From positions 1 to 64,000 of the forward strand of contig NZ_JAUSZI010000001.1 in the NCBI RefSeq assembly GCF_030817415.1: a stretch of DNA of 64,000 bases, written 5' to 3'. The notes under the pieces were generated by a model. It saw only the letters and a list, made by a program, of their open reading frames with translations. It was not told the DNA's origin and made no database searches. Numbering within the stretch: position 1 is the stretch's first letter; each line of letters begins with the position of its first letter. The position numbers and the translations under genes are program-made. Source of the stretch: Streptomyces umbrinus (GTDB taxonomy: Bacteria; Actinomycetota; Actinomycetes; Streptomycetales; Streptomycetaceae). Positions 30,999 through 39,324 of this stretch are shown here, in pieces.

Positions 30999-31508
30999 CT
31001 ACGGCCGGCCACCCAGCGCAGGCACCGGCTGGACGCTGTGGCAGTCCGGGGTGCGGTCGTCGTGCAGGGACAGGCCGTGGGTGGGCCGGAGCTCCGCGAG
31101 GAGTTCCAGGAGGACCTCTTCCGTGTCGAGGACGATGTCGGTGTAGCCGCGGCCGCAGGTGCACGGCACGATCAGCGTCAGCACGTCGCTCGCCCCGTCG
31201 GCCTCCGTGATGTGCAGCGTGTGGTGCAGCCACAGGCCGCCGCCCAGGCTCGCCACCGCGGACGCCTCGAAGCGGCGGGTTCCGTGCTCGCGCACGGTGG
31301 GGTAGCCCTGCCAGGTGTCGGGGTCGACGGCCTGAGCGAGCGAGTAGGTGTAGGCGCGGTAGACCCAGTGCGCTGCGCTCGTCTCGGCTGTGTCGCGTTC
31401 TTCTTCCTCGGAGCCCTCGTCGACGGCCTCGGCGGCGAGCTCCATCAGGTGGGCCAGCGGGGAGTGCGGATCGTACGGGCGGGCCGGGGTGTGCAGGGTG
31501 TCGGCCAT
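30999..31508 (-). CDS. Hypothetical protein
   Basis: 169 aa from ATG 31508 with ACAGGAGAG upstream. An acidic helical N-terminus (LAHLMELAAEAVDEGSEEEERDTAETSAAHWVYRAYTYSLAQAVDP) precedes a beta-rich part (EASAVASLGGGLWLHHTLHITEADGASDVLTLIVPCTCGRGYTDIVL) with a lone CxC. It is followed by a helix and a His-containing tail. I do not recognise it. Confidence 0.7.
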   Translation of the reverse strand: MADTLHTPARPYDPHSPLAHLMELAAEAVDEGSEEEERDTAETSAAHWVYRAYTYSLAQAVDPDTWQGYPTVREHGTRRFEASAVASLGGGLWLHHTLHITEADGASDVLTLIVPCTCGRGYTDIVLDTEEVLLELLAELRPTHGLSLHDDRTPDCHSVQPVPALGGRP

Positions 31509-31620
31509 TGGCTCTCCTGTCCGGGTGGGGTTGTGCGCGGGCCGGGCTGTCCGGTCCTGCGCCCGGCCCCGCACCGGCCTCCGCGATCGGCGGCATGGTG
31601 CGGGGCGGGACGCGGGACCG

Positions 31621-32079
31621 TCAGGCCAGAGCGCCGATCGCGGCCACCAGCAGGAGGGCGAGAGCGGTCAGGATCAGGTCGACCGCACGCCGCAGGTACG
31701 TGAACTTCTGCACGGCGATGAGGGACAGGACCTGGATGCGGGCGGCCCGAGTGTCGCCGTCCATGCAGGCGCGGATCCCGTCTTCGTCCATGCCTGCCCA
31801 GTACGGGAACGACGCCCGGTCGTCGCCGCGCAGACGCGGCCTCACGACCAGGAGCAGCAGCACGGCCGCGGCGGCCAGGGCGAGCACGCCGGCCGCGCCG
31901 AAGACCCGCGTGACACCCGGCAGCTGGTTGTTGGCGAGGGAGGTGAGTCCGGCGAGGCAGGCTCCGGTGAAGGCGAGCAACAGACTCGACTTGCCGTCGG
32001 TGCGGGCGATCTCGCTGCCGACCGCGGCGCAGGCGGTGTCCAGGTTCGTGTCGACGTGGGAGTCGGGGACCGTGGTCAT
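31621..32079 (-). CDS. Pycsar-type membrane effector protein
   Basis: 152 aa. An N-terminal cytoplasmic helix (NLDTACAAVGSEIARTDGKSSLLLAFTGACLAGL) leads into two hydrophobic hairpins (LLLAFTGACLAGLTSLA and VFGAAGVLALAAAAVLLLLVV), then RPRLRGDDRASFPYWAGM...RIQVLSLIAVQKFTYLRRAVDL and a last membrane helix. This is the pattern of the Pycsar effector TM family (PycTM, formerly DUF5706), which damages the membrane when a cyclic pyrimidine nucleotide is sensed during phage attack. No cyclase gene of the Pycsar type is adjacent, so it is an orphan here. Confidence 0.75.
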   Translation of the reverse strand: MTTVPDSHVDTNLDTACAAVGSEIARTDGKSSLLLAFTGACLAGLTSLANNQLPGVTRVFGAAGVLALAAAAVLLLLVVRPRLRGDDRASFPYWAGMDEDGIRACMDGDTRAARIQVLSLIAVQKFTYLRRAVDLILTALALLLVAAIGALA

Positions 32080-32097
32080 GGGCAGTGGCTCCTCTTC

Positions 32098-32262
32098 TCA
32101 GCCGTGCTGCCGGCGGTCGGTGGCGGTCATGTCGGCGATCGTTTCCTCGAAGGGGCGGTCGTTCTCCAGGACGGTCTCCGTGATGACCTCAGCGGCGCGG
32201 CCGCTGTCGCCGGCCTGTACGGCGGCCCGGAGTTCGGCGGTCTTGTCGGCGATGAAGCCCAT
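32098..32262 (-). CDS. Small hypothetical protein
   Basis: 54 aa from ATG 32262 with AGAGGA upstream; GTG 32301, which overlaps the previous stop, is an alternative. Two amphipathic helices (DKTAELRAAVQAGDSGRAAEVITETVL). Its location 19 bases before the Pycsar-type effector gene suggests joint transcription, so it may be a partner of that effector. Unknown family. Confidence 0.6.
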   Translation of the reverse strand: MGFIADKTAELRAAVQAGDSGRAAEVITETVLENDRPFEETIADMTATDRRQHG

Positions 32263-32297
32263 GCGAATGTCCTCTTCTGTCGGAGCGGGTTCGTCGG

Positions 32298-32780
32298 TCA
32301 CGCGGCCAGCGAGTGCGTGGCCGGGGCAGCGGTGTACGTGGTCGGGTCGGCCGGGGTGCCGTCGTGGCATTCCAGGCAGCAGCCGAACCTGCGCAGGGGC
32401 AGGCAGAAGTAGTAGCGGCGCTTGCACTTCGGGCAGGTCTGCCGGGCGGCCATCGCACGGTCCAGCGCCCGTTCCTGAGCCAGCGTCGGCGTCCGCTTCG
32501 GCTTCGCCAGGTCGACGCGGAACAGCCGGCCCCGGGTGGGGTGGTTGCACGAATACTGCGGCCGGTAGCCGCACCACGCGCAGCGCAGAATCGCGACCGG
32601 CCCACGGTTGCCGTCCGGGCCGCGGTTGTCGCCCGGGCTGAGGTTCAAATCCCTCAGCTGGCGCCAGGTAACCAGCCCTTCAGGGACGGCGCCGCGATCG
32701 TATTCCGGCAGGGTCGCGCGGCTGCGGGGCACCCGCTTGATCTCGCGGTGGCGCCTCTTCCTGGTCCGGGAGCGGGGCAT
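32298..32780 (-). CDS. RRQRL-type zinc-binding protein
   Basis: 160 aa from ATG 32780, with GGAGG five bases upstream. A basic N-terminus (RSRTRKRRHREIKRVPRSR), then LPEYDRGAVPEGLVTWRQLRDLNLSPGD (RRQLR-type motif), CAWCGYRPQYSCNHP, LFRVDLAKPKRTPTLAQERALDRAMAARQTCPKCKRRYYFCLPLRRFGCCLEC. Multiple CxxC pairs indicate bound zinc. The family is common on Streptomyces plasmids; function unknown, probably nucleic acid binding. Confidence 0.75.
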   Translation of the reverse strand: MPRSRTRKRRHREIKRVPRSRATLPEYDRGAVPEGLVTWRQLRDLNLSPGDNRGPDGNRGPVAILRCAWCGYRPQYSCNHPTRGRLFRVDLAKPKRTPTLAQERALDRAMAARQTCPKCKRRYYFCLPLRRFGCCLECHDGTPADPTTYTAAPATHSLAA

Positions 32781-32920
32781 CACCGCCTCCAAGGGCTGGG
32801 TAGCCGGGCCGGACGCCGCGGGTAGCGGGGGCCGGGCCGAAAGGGGCGGGGTCGGCCGATCCGGCGGCGCGGGCGGGGGATGAGCACGGCGGGTTCCTCC
32901 AGAGGTTGGAGCAGAGACAG

Positions 32921-32957
32921 CCGCGCCCGCCGACGAAGTGTTCGTCGGCGGGCGCGG
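32921..32957. terminator. Perfect 17-bp hairpin
   Basis: CCGCGCCCGCCGACGAA, three-base loop GTG, TTCGTCGGCGGGCGCGG. It stands downstream of the small membrane protein gene at 32995. Confidence 0.85.
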
Positions 32958-32994
32958 TGGTGCGGTGCGGCAAGCAGCGGTGGAGGCGGCCGGG

Positions 32995-33213
32995 CTACGA
33001 CGCGTCCGGGGCGGGCATGCGGGCCGGGATCGTGGCGGCCGGAGACGGCGTGGTCGCCGGGACGCTCTCGCCGCTCTTGGAGGCCAGGACGACGGCGATC
33101 ACGATCAGGGCGATCAGCGCGAGGCGCACCAGGAGCGGCATCCTGCGCTTGGGCGGCTCAGGTATGAACCAGCCCCGGACCGGGGTGGTGGGGGTGGACC
33201 GGGTCCACGGCAT
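32995..33213 (-). CDS. Small single-pass membrane protein
   Basis: 72 aa from ATG 33213 with AAGGAG upstream. A basic N-terminus (RGWFIPEPPKRRM) and one membrane segment (PLLVRLALIALIVIAVVLAS) lead to a Ser/Pro/Thr-rich tail predicted outside. It lies just downstream of the transfer gene cluster, so an accessory role in transfer is possible but not shown. Confidence 0.65.
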   Translation of the reverse strand: MPWTRSTPTTPVRGWFIPEPPKRRMPLLVRLALIALIVIAVVLASKSGESVPATTPSPAATIPARMPAPDAS

Positions 33214-33335
33214 GACGGAGCTCCTTGCGATCGGTGAGGTGGTGCGTGTGCCGGGAGGCCTGTCCGGACCTCGCGCCCCGCGCCGGAGCACGGTGAGGCG
33301 AGGACCAGGCGGAATGCCCGGAAGCGAACACGTGA

Positions 33336-33366
33336 GAGGGCCCGCACCCTCGGGGTGCGGGCCCTC
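33336..33366. terminator. Hairpin terminator of the transfer operon
   Basis: GAGGGCCCGCACC pairs with GGTGCGGGCCCTC (33354-33366), 20 bases after the stop of the VirB4-like gene. Confidence 0.85.
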
Positions 33367-33385
33367 CGCAACAGCGGAACGTCCG

Positions 33386-35551
33386 TCAGAGATCGGACGG
33401 GAGCTTCTCTCCGGTCTCCGCGTTGTACGCGATCCCGGTGGGGGACAGGCGGATTGAGCGGGATTCTGCCCGGTCGCCTTTCTTCCAGGCCTTTCCGCCG
33501 ATCGCGATCCGGACGGTCACGTCGGCGAGTGGGTCTTCGACCGGCAGGGCGATCTCAGGAGTTTTGGGGAACCAGCGGTCGTTTCCGAGGGTGCTCTGGG
33601 CACTCTCTCCTGAGGAGTCGATGCGCAGATACCTGGCGTTGCGATCGAAGTAGCTGCGCAGTTCCAGGATGACGCGATCCCTGTCACTGTTCCAGTGCGC
33701 CACGACGTCCGCTTTGACCCCGTCGATGTGCAGCGCTGCGCCTGACCTGCCCTTGTACGCGGCGGCCTTCTCTTTGCGGTCCTGGGTTTCCTGCTCGTTC
33801 TGAGAGTGCTGCCACACGCCCCCAGCCGCGATGGACAGGGCCGCGACCGCGGCAACGTAGGGCCAGGTACGCCGACGCCCTCGCTCAGGCTGTCCGTCAC
33901 CAGGCGTCGGTAGGGGTGCGGGCGGCTCGGGGACGCTGTGCCATGCCGGGGAGCCGCCGCTCTTCTCGAACCACTCGGCGTCACGGTCGTTACCCATGCC
34001 GGCGACGGTAGCGCGCAGCTGCGCGGCATGTCCGGGATCGCCTTGCAGTTCTGCCACTTGGGCCCGGGTCTCCGTCCAGGCAAGGGCCTGGCCGGAGTTG
34101 AGCCCGTGAGTGGTGATGTCCTCCCGCTCGCAGACGGCTGCCAGCTGAGCGGCCTCGTTGAACCGGCCTTCCATCGCGGCCTGGAGGACAGACTCGTGCC
34201 GGGCAAGGTCGTTGATGACGTTCGGCGGCATCGACTCCCAGTCCCAGTCGTCGTTATCTGCCGTGAACGGCGCGTACAGGTCCAGGTCCTCGCCCGGGTC
34301 AGCGGTCGGGTCGGCGTCGACCCTGGCGTCCTCGATCAGCTCCGGGACCGGTTCTGCCGAGGCGCCCGGTTCGGCGGTCAGGGACTGCTGTGCCATGCGG
34401 CGCCGCGACGACGTGTCCGTGAGCGTGGCTTCGTCCGTGGTCAGGATGGTCTGGACGATGTCGACGTAGTCGGGGCCGACCTTCCACACGGCCTGTCCCG
34501 GATCGAGGGTGGGGATCCTGTCGACTGCCCAGGCGGGCAGTCCGAGCAGGCCGCCGACGATCGCGGCCTCTTCCGGGCCCAGGCGTCCGACGTGGGCGAT
34601 CTCGCACAGCCGCGCCAGGTCCTGGGCCTTGCCGTCACCCAGGTCGGACAGCGTGTGCATCACCACGTCCAGCGACAGCCCCGCTTTCCGCGAGTTCTTC
34701 AGCAGCCGCTGGATCAGCTCGGAGGTGGCCGGGGACAGCAGGATCTGCCAGGCCTCTTCGAGCACCAGGTGCCGGTGCACGGCGGTCGACTGACGCAGCC
34801 ACACATGCTCTGCCCAGCAGGACACCGCGGCCATCAGCGACGGGATCGCGGGACTGTTGCGGTCCAGGTGGGAGAAGTCGAAGGAGATGATCGGCAGGTC
34901 CGTTTCGGGCAGGGTCGCGTCCTGGCCGTCGAAGAGACCACGGAGCGAGCCTTCGGTGAAGCGGGACAGGCCGATCGCGGCGCCCTCGCCCCACTCGGTC
35001 AGTTTCGCGGCCGGCCAGCGGCCGTCTTCCGGGCTGACCAGGGCGTCCACGACCCCGTTGAGCGAGGTCGCTTTCGGGTGGGTCAGCGCGTGCTGAAGTG
35101 CGTGGGTGGCCTGGTGGGTGAGCGCGCCCGGCTCGACCGCCAGGATCAGCGACCGGACCAGCTGCTCACGCACCTCGGTCGGGAACAGTTCACTGACCGG
35201 GTTCAGGGTGAACGAGCCGGCCTCGATGACCCGGCCTCCCAGGGAGCGCGCGAGCGGCGCCCACTCGCCGCTGGCGTCCTCGCCGAAACTATCGATGACG
35301 ACGGCCTGGTGGCCGTGGTCGCGGATCTCGCGGTGCAGACGGGTCTTTGCGGTGGTGCTCTTGCCGGAGCCGAGACCTCCCAGCGCGAGCACGTTCGTCG
35401 ACGGCAGCAGCCTGTCGGAGGTCTGGACGGGGGAGAGGTGGAAGGGCCGTCCGTCCAGCAGGGACCGACCGATCGGGATACCGGGAAAGCGGGCGCTGGA
35501 GGCGACCAGCGGAGCCGTGATCGCGGCGTGGGTGGTGGGCAGACGAATCAC
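33386..35551 (-). CDS. VirB4-like conjugation ATPase with C-terminal membrane extension
   Basis: 721 aa from GTG 35551, coupled through GTGA to the gene before it. Walker A GGLGSGKST is at residues 58-66 and Walker B HLVLEEAW near 262-268, followed by KNSRKAGLSLDVVMHTLSDL as in VirB4/TraC motor domains. Unlike typical VirB4, the N-terminal domain is encoded by the separate upstream gene. A long acidic linker with TPR-like helices (ARHESVLQAAMEGRFNEAAQLAAVCEREDI) leads to a membrane segment (TWPYVAAVAALSIAAGGVW) and a 130-residue beta-rich outer domain. It should power assembly or substrate passage in the transfer apparatus. Confidence 0.8.
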   Translation of the reverse strand: MIRLPTTHAAITAPLVASSARFPGIPIGRSLLDGRPFHLSPVQTSDRLLPSTNVLALGGLGSGKSTTAKTRLHREIRDHGHQAVVIDSFGEDASGEWAPLARSLGGRVIEAGSFTLNPVSELFPTEVREQLVRSLILAVEPGALTHQATHALQHALTHPKATSLNGVVDALVSPEDGRWPAAKLTEWGEGAAIGLSRFTEGSLRGLFDGQDATLPETDLPIISFDFSHLDRNSPAIPSLMAAVSCWAEHVWLRQSTAVHRHLVLEEAWQILLSPATSELIQRLLKNSRKAGLSLDVVMHTLSDLGDGKAQDLARLCEIAHVGRLGPEEAAIVGGLLGLPAWAVDRIPTLDPGQAVWKVGPDYVDIVQTILTTDEATLTDTSSRRRMAQQSLTAEPGASAEPVPELIEDARVDADPTADPGEDLDLYAPFTADNDDWDWESMPPNVINDLARHESVLQAAMEGRFNEAAQLAAVCEREDITTHGLNSGQALAWTETRAQVAELQGDPGHAAQLRATVAGMGNDRDAEWFEKSGGSPAWHSVPEPPAPLPTPGDGQPERGRRRTWPYVAAVAALSIAAGGVWQHSQNEQETQDRKEKAAAYKGRSGAALHIDGVKADVVAHWNSDRDRVILELRSYFDRNARYLRIDSSGESAQSTLGNDRWFPKTPEIALPVEDPLADVTVRIAIGGKAWKKGDRAESRSIRLSPTGIAYNAETGEKLPSDL

Positions 35552-36621
35552 AGGATTGCCCCTTTCCGTGTGGAGGCTCCGTGCGGGCTGGTCATCACGT
35601 GGGCGCGGTGCTGCTGGCCCGCGAGCCAGTCGAGACGGATGCGGTGCCGGTCGGCCGCGAGCGAGGCCTGCCAGCGGGCGTCGGTGACGGTCTCGGGGCT
35701 GTCGGCCCACACGGTCAGGTAGGCGTCGACGTCGACGAGGGTCGCGCCGTTGACCAGCTCGCCGTGTGTCGTCCCGCTGGCCATGTCCTGCGCGTCGGCC
35801 TTCACTTTGTCGTTGGTGAAGGCCTCGCTCGCGGCGCGCTGCCACTTCGCGGACCGGCGGGACTGTCCCGCCGGCAGCGGCCGGTACAGCACCGCGACGG
35901 ACCGGTCGGCCCCCGGACCCAGCAGCAGCTTCGGCATGAGGTCGCCGCTGGTCTCTTCGGGCCAGGCGGTGATGCGGGCCGTGGCCGCGTGGCGGCCGTC
36001 GTCCAGAGCGACCCAGCCAGACCCACGGCCGGTCACGGTGGGAACCGGCCCGGGGGTGAGCGGGGTCAGCGCCCCCAGGGCGGCGAACTCACCCGCCAGG
36101 CTGTCGAGGATCCGGCCCGGGTGACCGACCAAACCCTTGGGCACGTGAACGGAGATCGTCTGGGTGTGGGTGGTGTGCTCGCGGGCTGTGGAGTGGTGGG
36201 TGACGTGCACCTGCACGCCCGCCTGGCGGGCTTGGTCACCGGCGAACGTCAGCGCGCGGGCGAACGCCTCGTGGAATGCGGCCCGCAGCTGCGGGTCCTG
36301 CATGGTGCCGTGCTGCGGGTACAGCTGCCAGGTCGTGGTCGCTCCCGCGTGGCCGGCCATGGCGTCGGGGGTGGTGTGCTCGCGCAGGTGCCGGTAGCCG
36401 ACACTCGCCCACCGGGCAATCGAGCGCGGGCCCGGCGCCAGGTTCAGCAGCGCCGCGGCCGCGCCGACCGCGCCGAACGTCCAGATCGGGGGTGGGGTGA
36501 GCATCGCCGACATCAGGACGGCGCCCCCGACCCCGGCGTTCGCTTTCGTCAGCAGGGATTCGACGGGGCTGAGTCCGCGCTGGAGGGCGGGAATGCGGTA
36601 GCCGGGGGTCAGGGAGTACAC
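35548..36621 (-). CDS. SCO6880/PrgI-like membrane protein with VirB4 N-terminal part
   Basis: 357 aa from GTG 36621 with GAGGAGG upstream. Two short membrane segments at the start (AGVGGAVLMSAML and TFGAVGAAAALLNLAPGP) are followed by a soluble mixed domain (TWQLYPQHGTMQDPQLRAAFHEAFARALTFAGDQ...ISVHVPKGLVGHPGRILDSLAGEF). This fits the SCO6880 family, which joins a VirB3/PrgI-like anchor to a VirB4 N-terminal-like domain. It probably forms a complex with the coupled ATPase at 33386. Confidence 0.7.
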   Translation of the reverse strand: MYSLTPGYRIPALQRGLSPVESLLTKANAGVGGAVLMSAMLTPPPIWTFGAVGAAAALLNLAPGPRSIARWASVGYRHLREHTTPDAMAGHAGATTTWQLYPQHGTMQDPQLRAAFHEAFARALTFAGDQARQAGVQVHVTHHSTAREHTTHTQTISVHVPKGLVGHPGRILDSLAGEFAALGALTPLTPGPVPTVTGRGSGWVALDDGRHAATARITAWPEETSGDLMPKLLLGPGADRSVAVLYRPLPAGQSRRSAKWQRAASEAFTNDKVKADAQDMASGTTHGELVNGATLVDVDAYLTVWADSPETVTDARWQASLAADRHRIRLDWLAGQQHRAHVMTSPHGASTRKGAIL

Positions 36622-36658
36622 GGATGGAACCTCCTCAAGTGTGTGGCTGCGAAAGGGC

Positions 36659-36716
36659 CCTGGCCCTGGCGTTCGTTCTCGCCGCCGGGGGCGGGAGGGC
36701 GAACGCCAGGGCCAGG
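36659..36716. terminator. Long hairpin within the transfer operon
   Basis: CCTGGCCCTGGCGTTCG pairs with CGAACGCCAGGGCCAGG (36700-36716). It lies between the VirB6-like gene and the SCO6880-like gene and may attenuate downstream expression. Confidence 0.75.
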
Positions 36717-36729
36717 AACAGCCGGCTCG

Positions 36730-37884
36730 TTACGGGTTGGGGGACTGGTTTCGCGCCGCGCGCATCTGCGCGTTGCGCTCCGTGCGGTCGGCGGCATTCC
36801 TCCGGGTCCGCGCGACGGTGGACGCGGGGGTCAGCCGTCCCTTCCGCTCCTTCTGCTGGACGCCGTAAGCGGCGAACAGAACCCCGCGGTCCTGCGACAT
36901 GGCGCGGCCTGGGCTGTCCACGGTGCGGGGGTGCCGCGGGGCGTTCTCCCGCTCATAGACGTCCGGTGCACCGGCCCGCACGACCGCACGGGCCAGCGGG
37001 CTGGCAGTGCGGCGTTCCACCATGGCCCGGGCACCGCGGGCGATCCGGGGCCCGAAGTACGGCACCCCGTGGAAAATCATCCGCAGCATCAGGGCGTCCG
37101 CGGCGACCAGGAGCACGGAGTCGACCACGAGCGACCCCTTGGTGAGTGCCGCGAACGGGCTGACCAGCAGCAGAGCGAACGGGGCGAACATCAACCCCAG
37201 CAGCCGCGTTGCCCACCGCTTGACCGCGTCCGTGTCGCCCCCGCGGGCCAGCGAAGCCAGCACCACGGGAGCCAGGCACACGAACGCGAGGATGCCGAGC
37301 TGGCGGGTCATGAACACCAAAGCGGCAAACGCCAGGCACACGACCAGCGCACTGAAGATGATCAGCAGGGCGAGCGGGTTCTCCTTGTCCGCCGCCTTCT
37401 CCATGTCCTGGCTGATGACGCCGAACAGGGTCCCCTCGTCACTGCTGAACGCGACCGTGAACGCCTCGCTCACGGCCCGGTTCAGCAGCATCACGATCCC
37501 CGGGACCGACGCCATGCCGACAACGGCCGCCAAGGTCCACCCGGTCGACGCCCCCATCTGCCTGAGGCGGGGAACGCCCTGCCAGGCGGTCAGGGCGCAC
37601 ACGACGACGACACAGGTGAAGATCGCGACAGCCAGGTGCTGACCGAGCCACAGGAACTGCTCGTACACCCCGCTGTGTGCCTTCTCCGGTGCCCACGCGT
37701 CTTTCGGCGCGATCAGTCCATTGATCTTCTTGATGAGGCTGTCGGCGAGGTCTCGGACGCTGGTGACCGCGCCGTCGGTGAGACCGCCGCCAGCGCCGCC
37801 GGTGCCGGGGGGACCGTCCGAGTCCCCCCGTTCGCAGTACGCCTTGCCCGGGCCCTTGATGGCGTCGCACGGATTGTCTGCCAC
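36730..37884 (-). CDS. VirB6/TrbL-like channel protein
   Basis: 384 aa from GTG 37884. The N-terminus has two cysteines (CDAIKGPGKAYC) and a Gly-rich loop; then five or six membrane segments (LAVAIFTCVVVVCALTAWQG, TLAAVVGMASVPGIVMLL, LLIIFSALVVCLAFAALVF, GILAFVCLAPVVLASLA, LMFAPFALLLVSPFAAL) and a basic cytoplasmic tail of about 100 residues. This is the layout of VirB6/TrbL inner-membrane proteins in Gram-positive transfer systems. It follows the pilin-like gene by five bases. Confidence 0.75.
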   Translation of the reverse strand: MADNPCDAIKGPGKAYCERGDSDGPPGTGGAGGGLTDGAVTSVRDLADSLIKKINGLIAPKDAWAPEKAHSGVYEQFLWLGQHLAVAIFTCVVVVCALTAWQGVPRLRQMGASTGWTLAAVVGMASVPGIVMLLNRAVSEAFTVAFSSDEGTLFGVISQDMEKAADKENPLALLIIFSALVVCLAFAALVFMTRQLGILAFVCLAPVVLASLARGGDTDAVKRWATRLLGLMFAPFALLLVSPFAALTKGSLVVDSVLLVAADALMLRMIFHGVPYFGPRIARGARAMVERRTASPLARAVVRAGAPDVYERENAPRHPRTVDSPGRAMSQDRGVLFAAYGVQQKERKGRLTPASTVARTRRNAADRTERNAQMRAARNQSPNP

Positions 37885-37889
37885 CGCGG

Positions 37890-38165
37890 TCAGCCCTTGG
37901 CTTCGGTCACGGTGGAAAACAGCGTGTCCCCGTACATCGCCAACACGACGGCGACGAACAGGGTGCCGACCGCCATGCTCCCCTTCTTCAGCGCGCCCTT
38001 GGGGTCGTTCGACAGCTGCAGCAGCATCCGCAGGGCGATGACGGCGATCACGGCGGCGATGCCCTTGGTGACCAGACCGCCGCCGGTGAGGCCGATCGTG
38101 TCGAAGAAGTCCTTGAAGCCGGTGGACATGTCGACGGGCTTGGCGAGGGTGGTGAGCTTACGCAT
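37890..38165 (-). CDS. Small membrane protein, pilin-like (VirB2-type) candidate
   Basis: 91 aa from ATG 38165 with AAGGAG upstream. Two hydrophobic helices (GLVTKGIAAVIAVIALRMLLQL and SMAVGTLFVAVVLAMYGDTLF) joined by a basic loop (SNDPKGALKKG). Size, topology and place between the wall hydrolase and the VirB6-like gene match VirB2/TrbC-like subunits, but no signal cleavage site is clear. The role is inferred. Confidence 0.65.
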   Translation of the reverse strand: MRKLTTLAKPVDMSTGFKDFFDTIGLTGGGLVTKGIAAVIAVIALRMLLQLSNDPKGALKKGSMAVGTLFVAVVLAMYGDTLFSTVTEAKG

Positions 38166-38168
38166 GGA

Positions 38169-39161
38169 TCAGATCTCCTTGGAGTTTCGGGATACGGGCC
38201 GTGTGACGGCATACAGGTCGGTCATGGAATCCAGCGGGGAATAGCGGACCTTTGTGCCGGGCCTCGGGGCGTCGATCATCCAGCCGCCGCCGACGTAAAT
38301 GCCGACGTGGTGAATGTTCGTGGCGCTGTCGCCGTAAAAGACGAGATCCCCGGGGCGCACCTTTCCGGGTTTTACCGGTTCGGATGCGGCGTACTGCTGT
38401 GCTGCCGTGCGGGGCAGATTGATTCCTGCCTTCGCGTAGGCGTAGAGGCTGAGTCCGGAGCAGTCGAATCCGGTGATGGATGCTCCGGACCGGCCCCTCG
38501 GGGAGCAGCATGTTCCCTTGCTGGGGCCGTCAGCGTTTCCGCCGCCCCACGAATACGGCATGCCGATCATTGCTTTCGCCGTATTGATGGCGGTGGCAGC
38601 CTGTTTCGTGGTGGCGGATTTTCCGCCGGACGACTGGTTGGCGAGTGCGCTGATGGAGCGGACGTAGTTCTGTGTCTCTTTGTAGGGCGGGACGCCGCCG
38701 TACTTGCGTACGGCGCCGCTTCCCGCGTTGTAGGCGGCCAGCATGTTGTTCTGCTTGTTACCGGGAACGTCCTTGACGTCTTCGGCGATGGTGCACAGGT
38801 ACTTGGAAGCCGAGGGGATGGCGTCTGCGGGGTCGCTGACATCGCGTTTCCCGTCCCCGTTGCCGTCGATTCCGTGGGTTTCCCACGTGGACGGCATGAA
38901 CTGCGCTATCCCTTGTGCGCCGACCGGCGATTTCGCGTCCGGATTGAATCCGGATTCCTGTGTCAGGAGCGCGGCGAGCAGGTTCGGGCTGACCTCGGGG
39001 CAGGTATTTCCGGCGTCCTCGATCAGCTTTTTGTATTCGGCGGGAACTGCCATGCTGAGCGCCGCTCCGACGGGGTTGTCGCCGGCGGTGGTCACGAGTG
39101 CGGCCACGGCGACGGCCGCGGTCGCGCCCAGGCCAACGGTGACGGCTGCAGAGGCTCTCAA
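38169..39161 (-). CDS. Bifunctional transglycosylase / NlpC-P60 peptidase (VirB1-type)
   Basis: 330 aa from TTG 39161; no better start exists. N-terminal signal or anchor (AAVTVGLGATAAVAVAALVTT), then a lytic transglycosylase domain with catalytic Glu 69 (TQESGFNPDA...GAQGIAQFMPSTW...AAYNAGSGAVRKYGG), then an NlpC/P60 domain with Cys 234 (GFDCSGLSLYAYAKAG) and His 285 (IHHVGIYVGGGWMIDAP). It should cut both glycan strands and peptide stems of peptidoglycan outside the membrane, opening the wall for the transfer apparatus. The upstream region carries the GATCACGTT operator-like site and clt-like repeats. Confidence 0.85.
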   Translation of the reverse strand: MRASAAVTVGLGATAAVAVAALVTTAGDNPVGAALSMAVPAEYKKLIEDAGNTCPEVSPNLLAALLTQESGFNPDAKSPVGAQGIAQFMPSTWETHGIDGNGDGKRDVSDPADAIPSASKYLCTIAEDVKDVPGNKQNNMLAAYNAGSGAVRKYGGVPPYKETQNYVRSISALANQSSGGKSATTKQAATAINTAKAMIGMPYSWGGGNADGPSKGTCCSPRGRSGASITGFDCSGLSLYAYAKAGINLPRTAAQQYAASEPVKPGKVRPGDLVFYGDSATNIHHVGIYVGGGWMIDAPRPGTKVRYSPLDSMTDLYAVTRPVSRNSKEI

Positions 39162-39186
39162 GGGGTTTTTCTCTCCCTCCGGGGTT

Positions 39187-39206
39187 GATCACGTTTTTGC
39201 TGATCA
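39187..39206. promoter_or_regulatory. Shared operator-like site, copy 1
   Basis: GATCACGTTTTTGCTGATCA, framed by the inverted TTGATCA/TGATCAA, 26 bases upstream of the wall-hydrolase start. A near-identical site is at 48015-48036. Confidence 0.55.
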
Positions 39207-39207
39207 A

Positions 39208-39324
39208 GTCCGTCATGGCGGTCCGTTGGAGACCCGTCATGGGTCCGTCGTGCTGACCTGGCGGTGCCGGGTCCACGACGGGTCCATGACGGGGGGCACG
39301 ACGGGTTGCCATGACGGGTCACGA
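39208..39324. repeat. Candidate clt array downstream of the DNA pump gene
   Basis: Four direct units on the plus strand (ACGACGGGT 39275, ATGACGGGG 39286, ACGACGGGT 39299, ATGACGGGT 39311) and three in the opposite sense (GTCCGTCAT 39208, CCCGTCAT 39233, GTCCGTCGT 39243), plus GCCGGGTC at 39266, the unit of the array at 41012. In pSVH1-type plasmids TraB binds 8-bp GACCCGGA repeats (TRS) in clt; these are of the same size and similar sequence. Confidence 0.55.
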
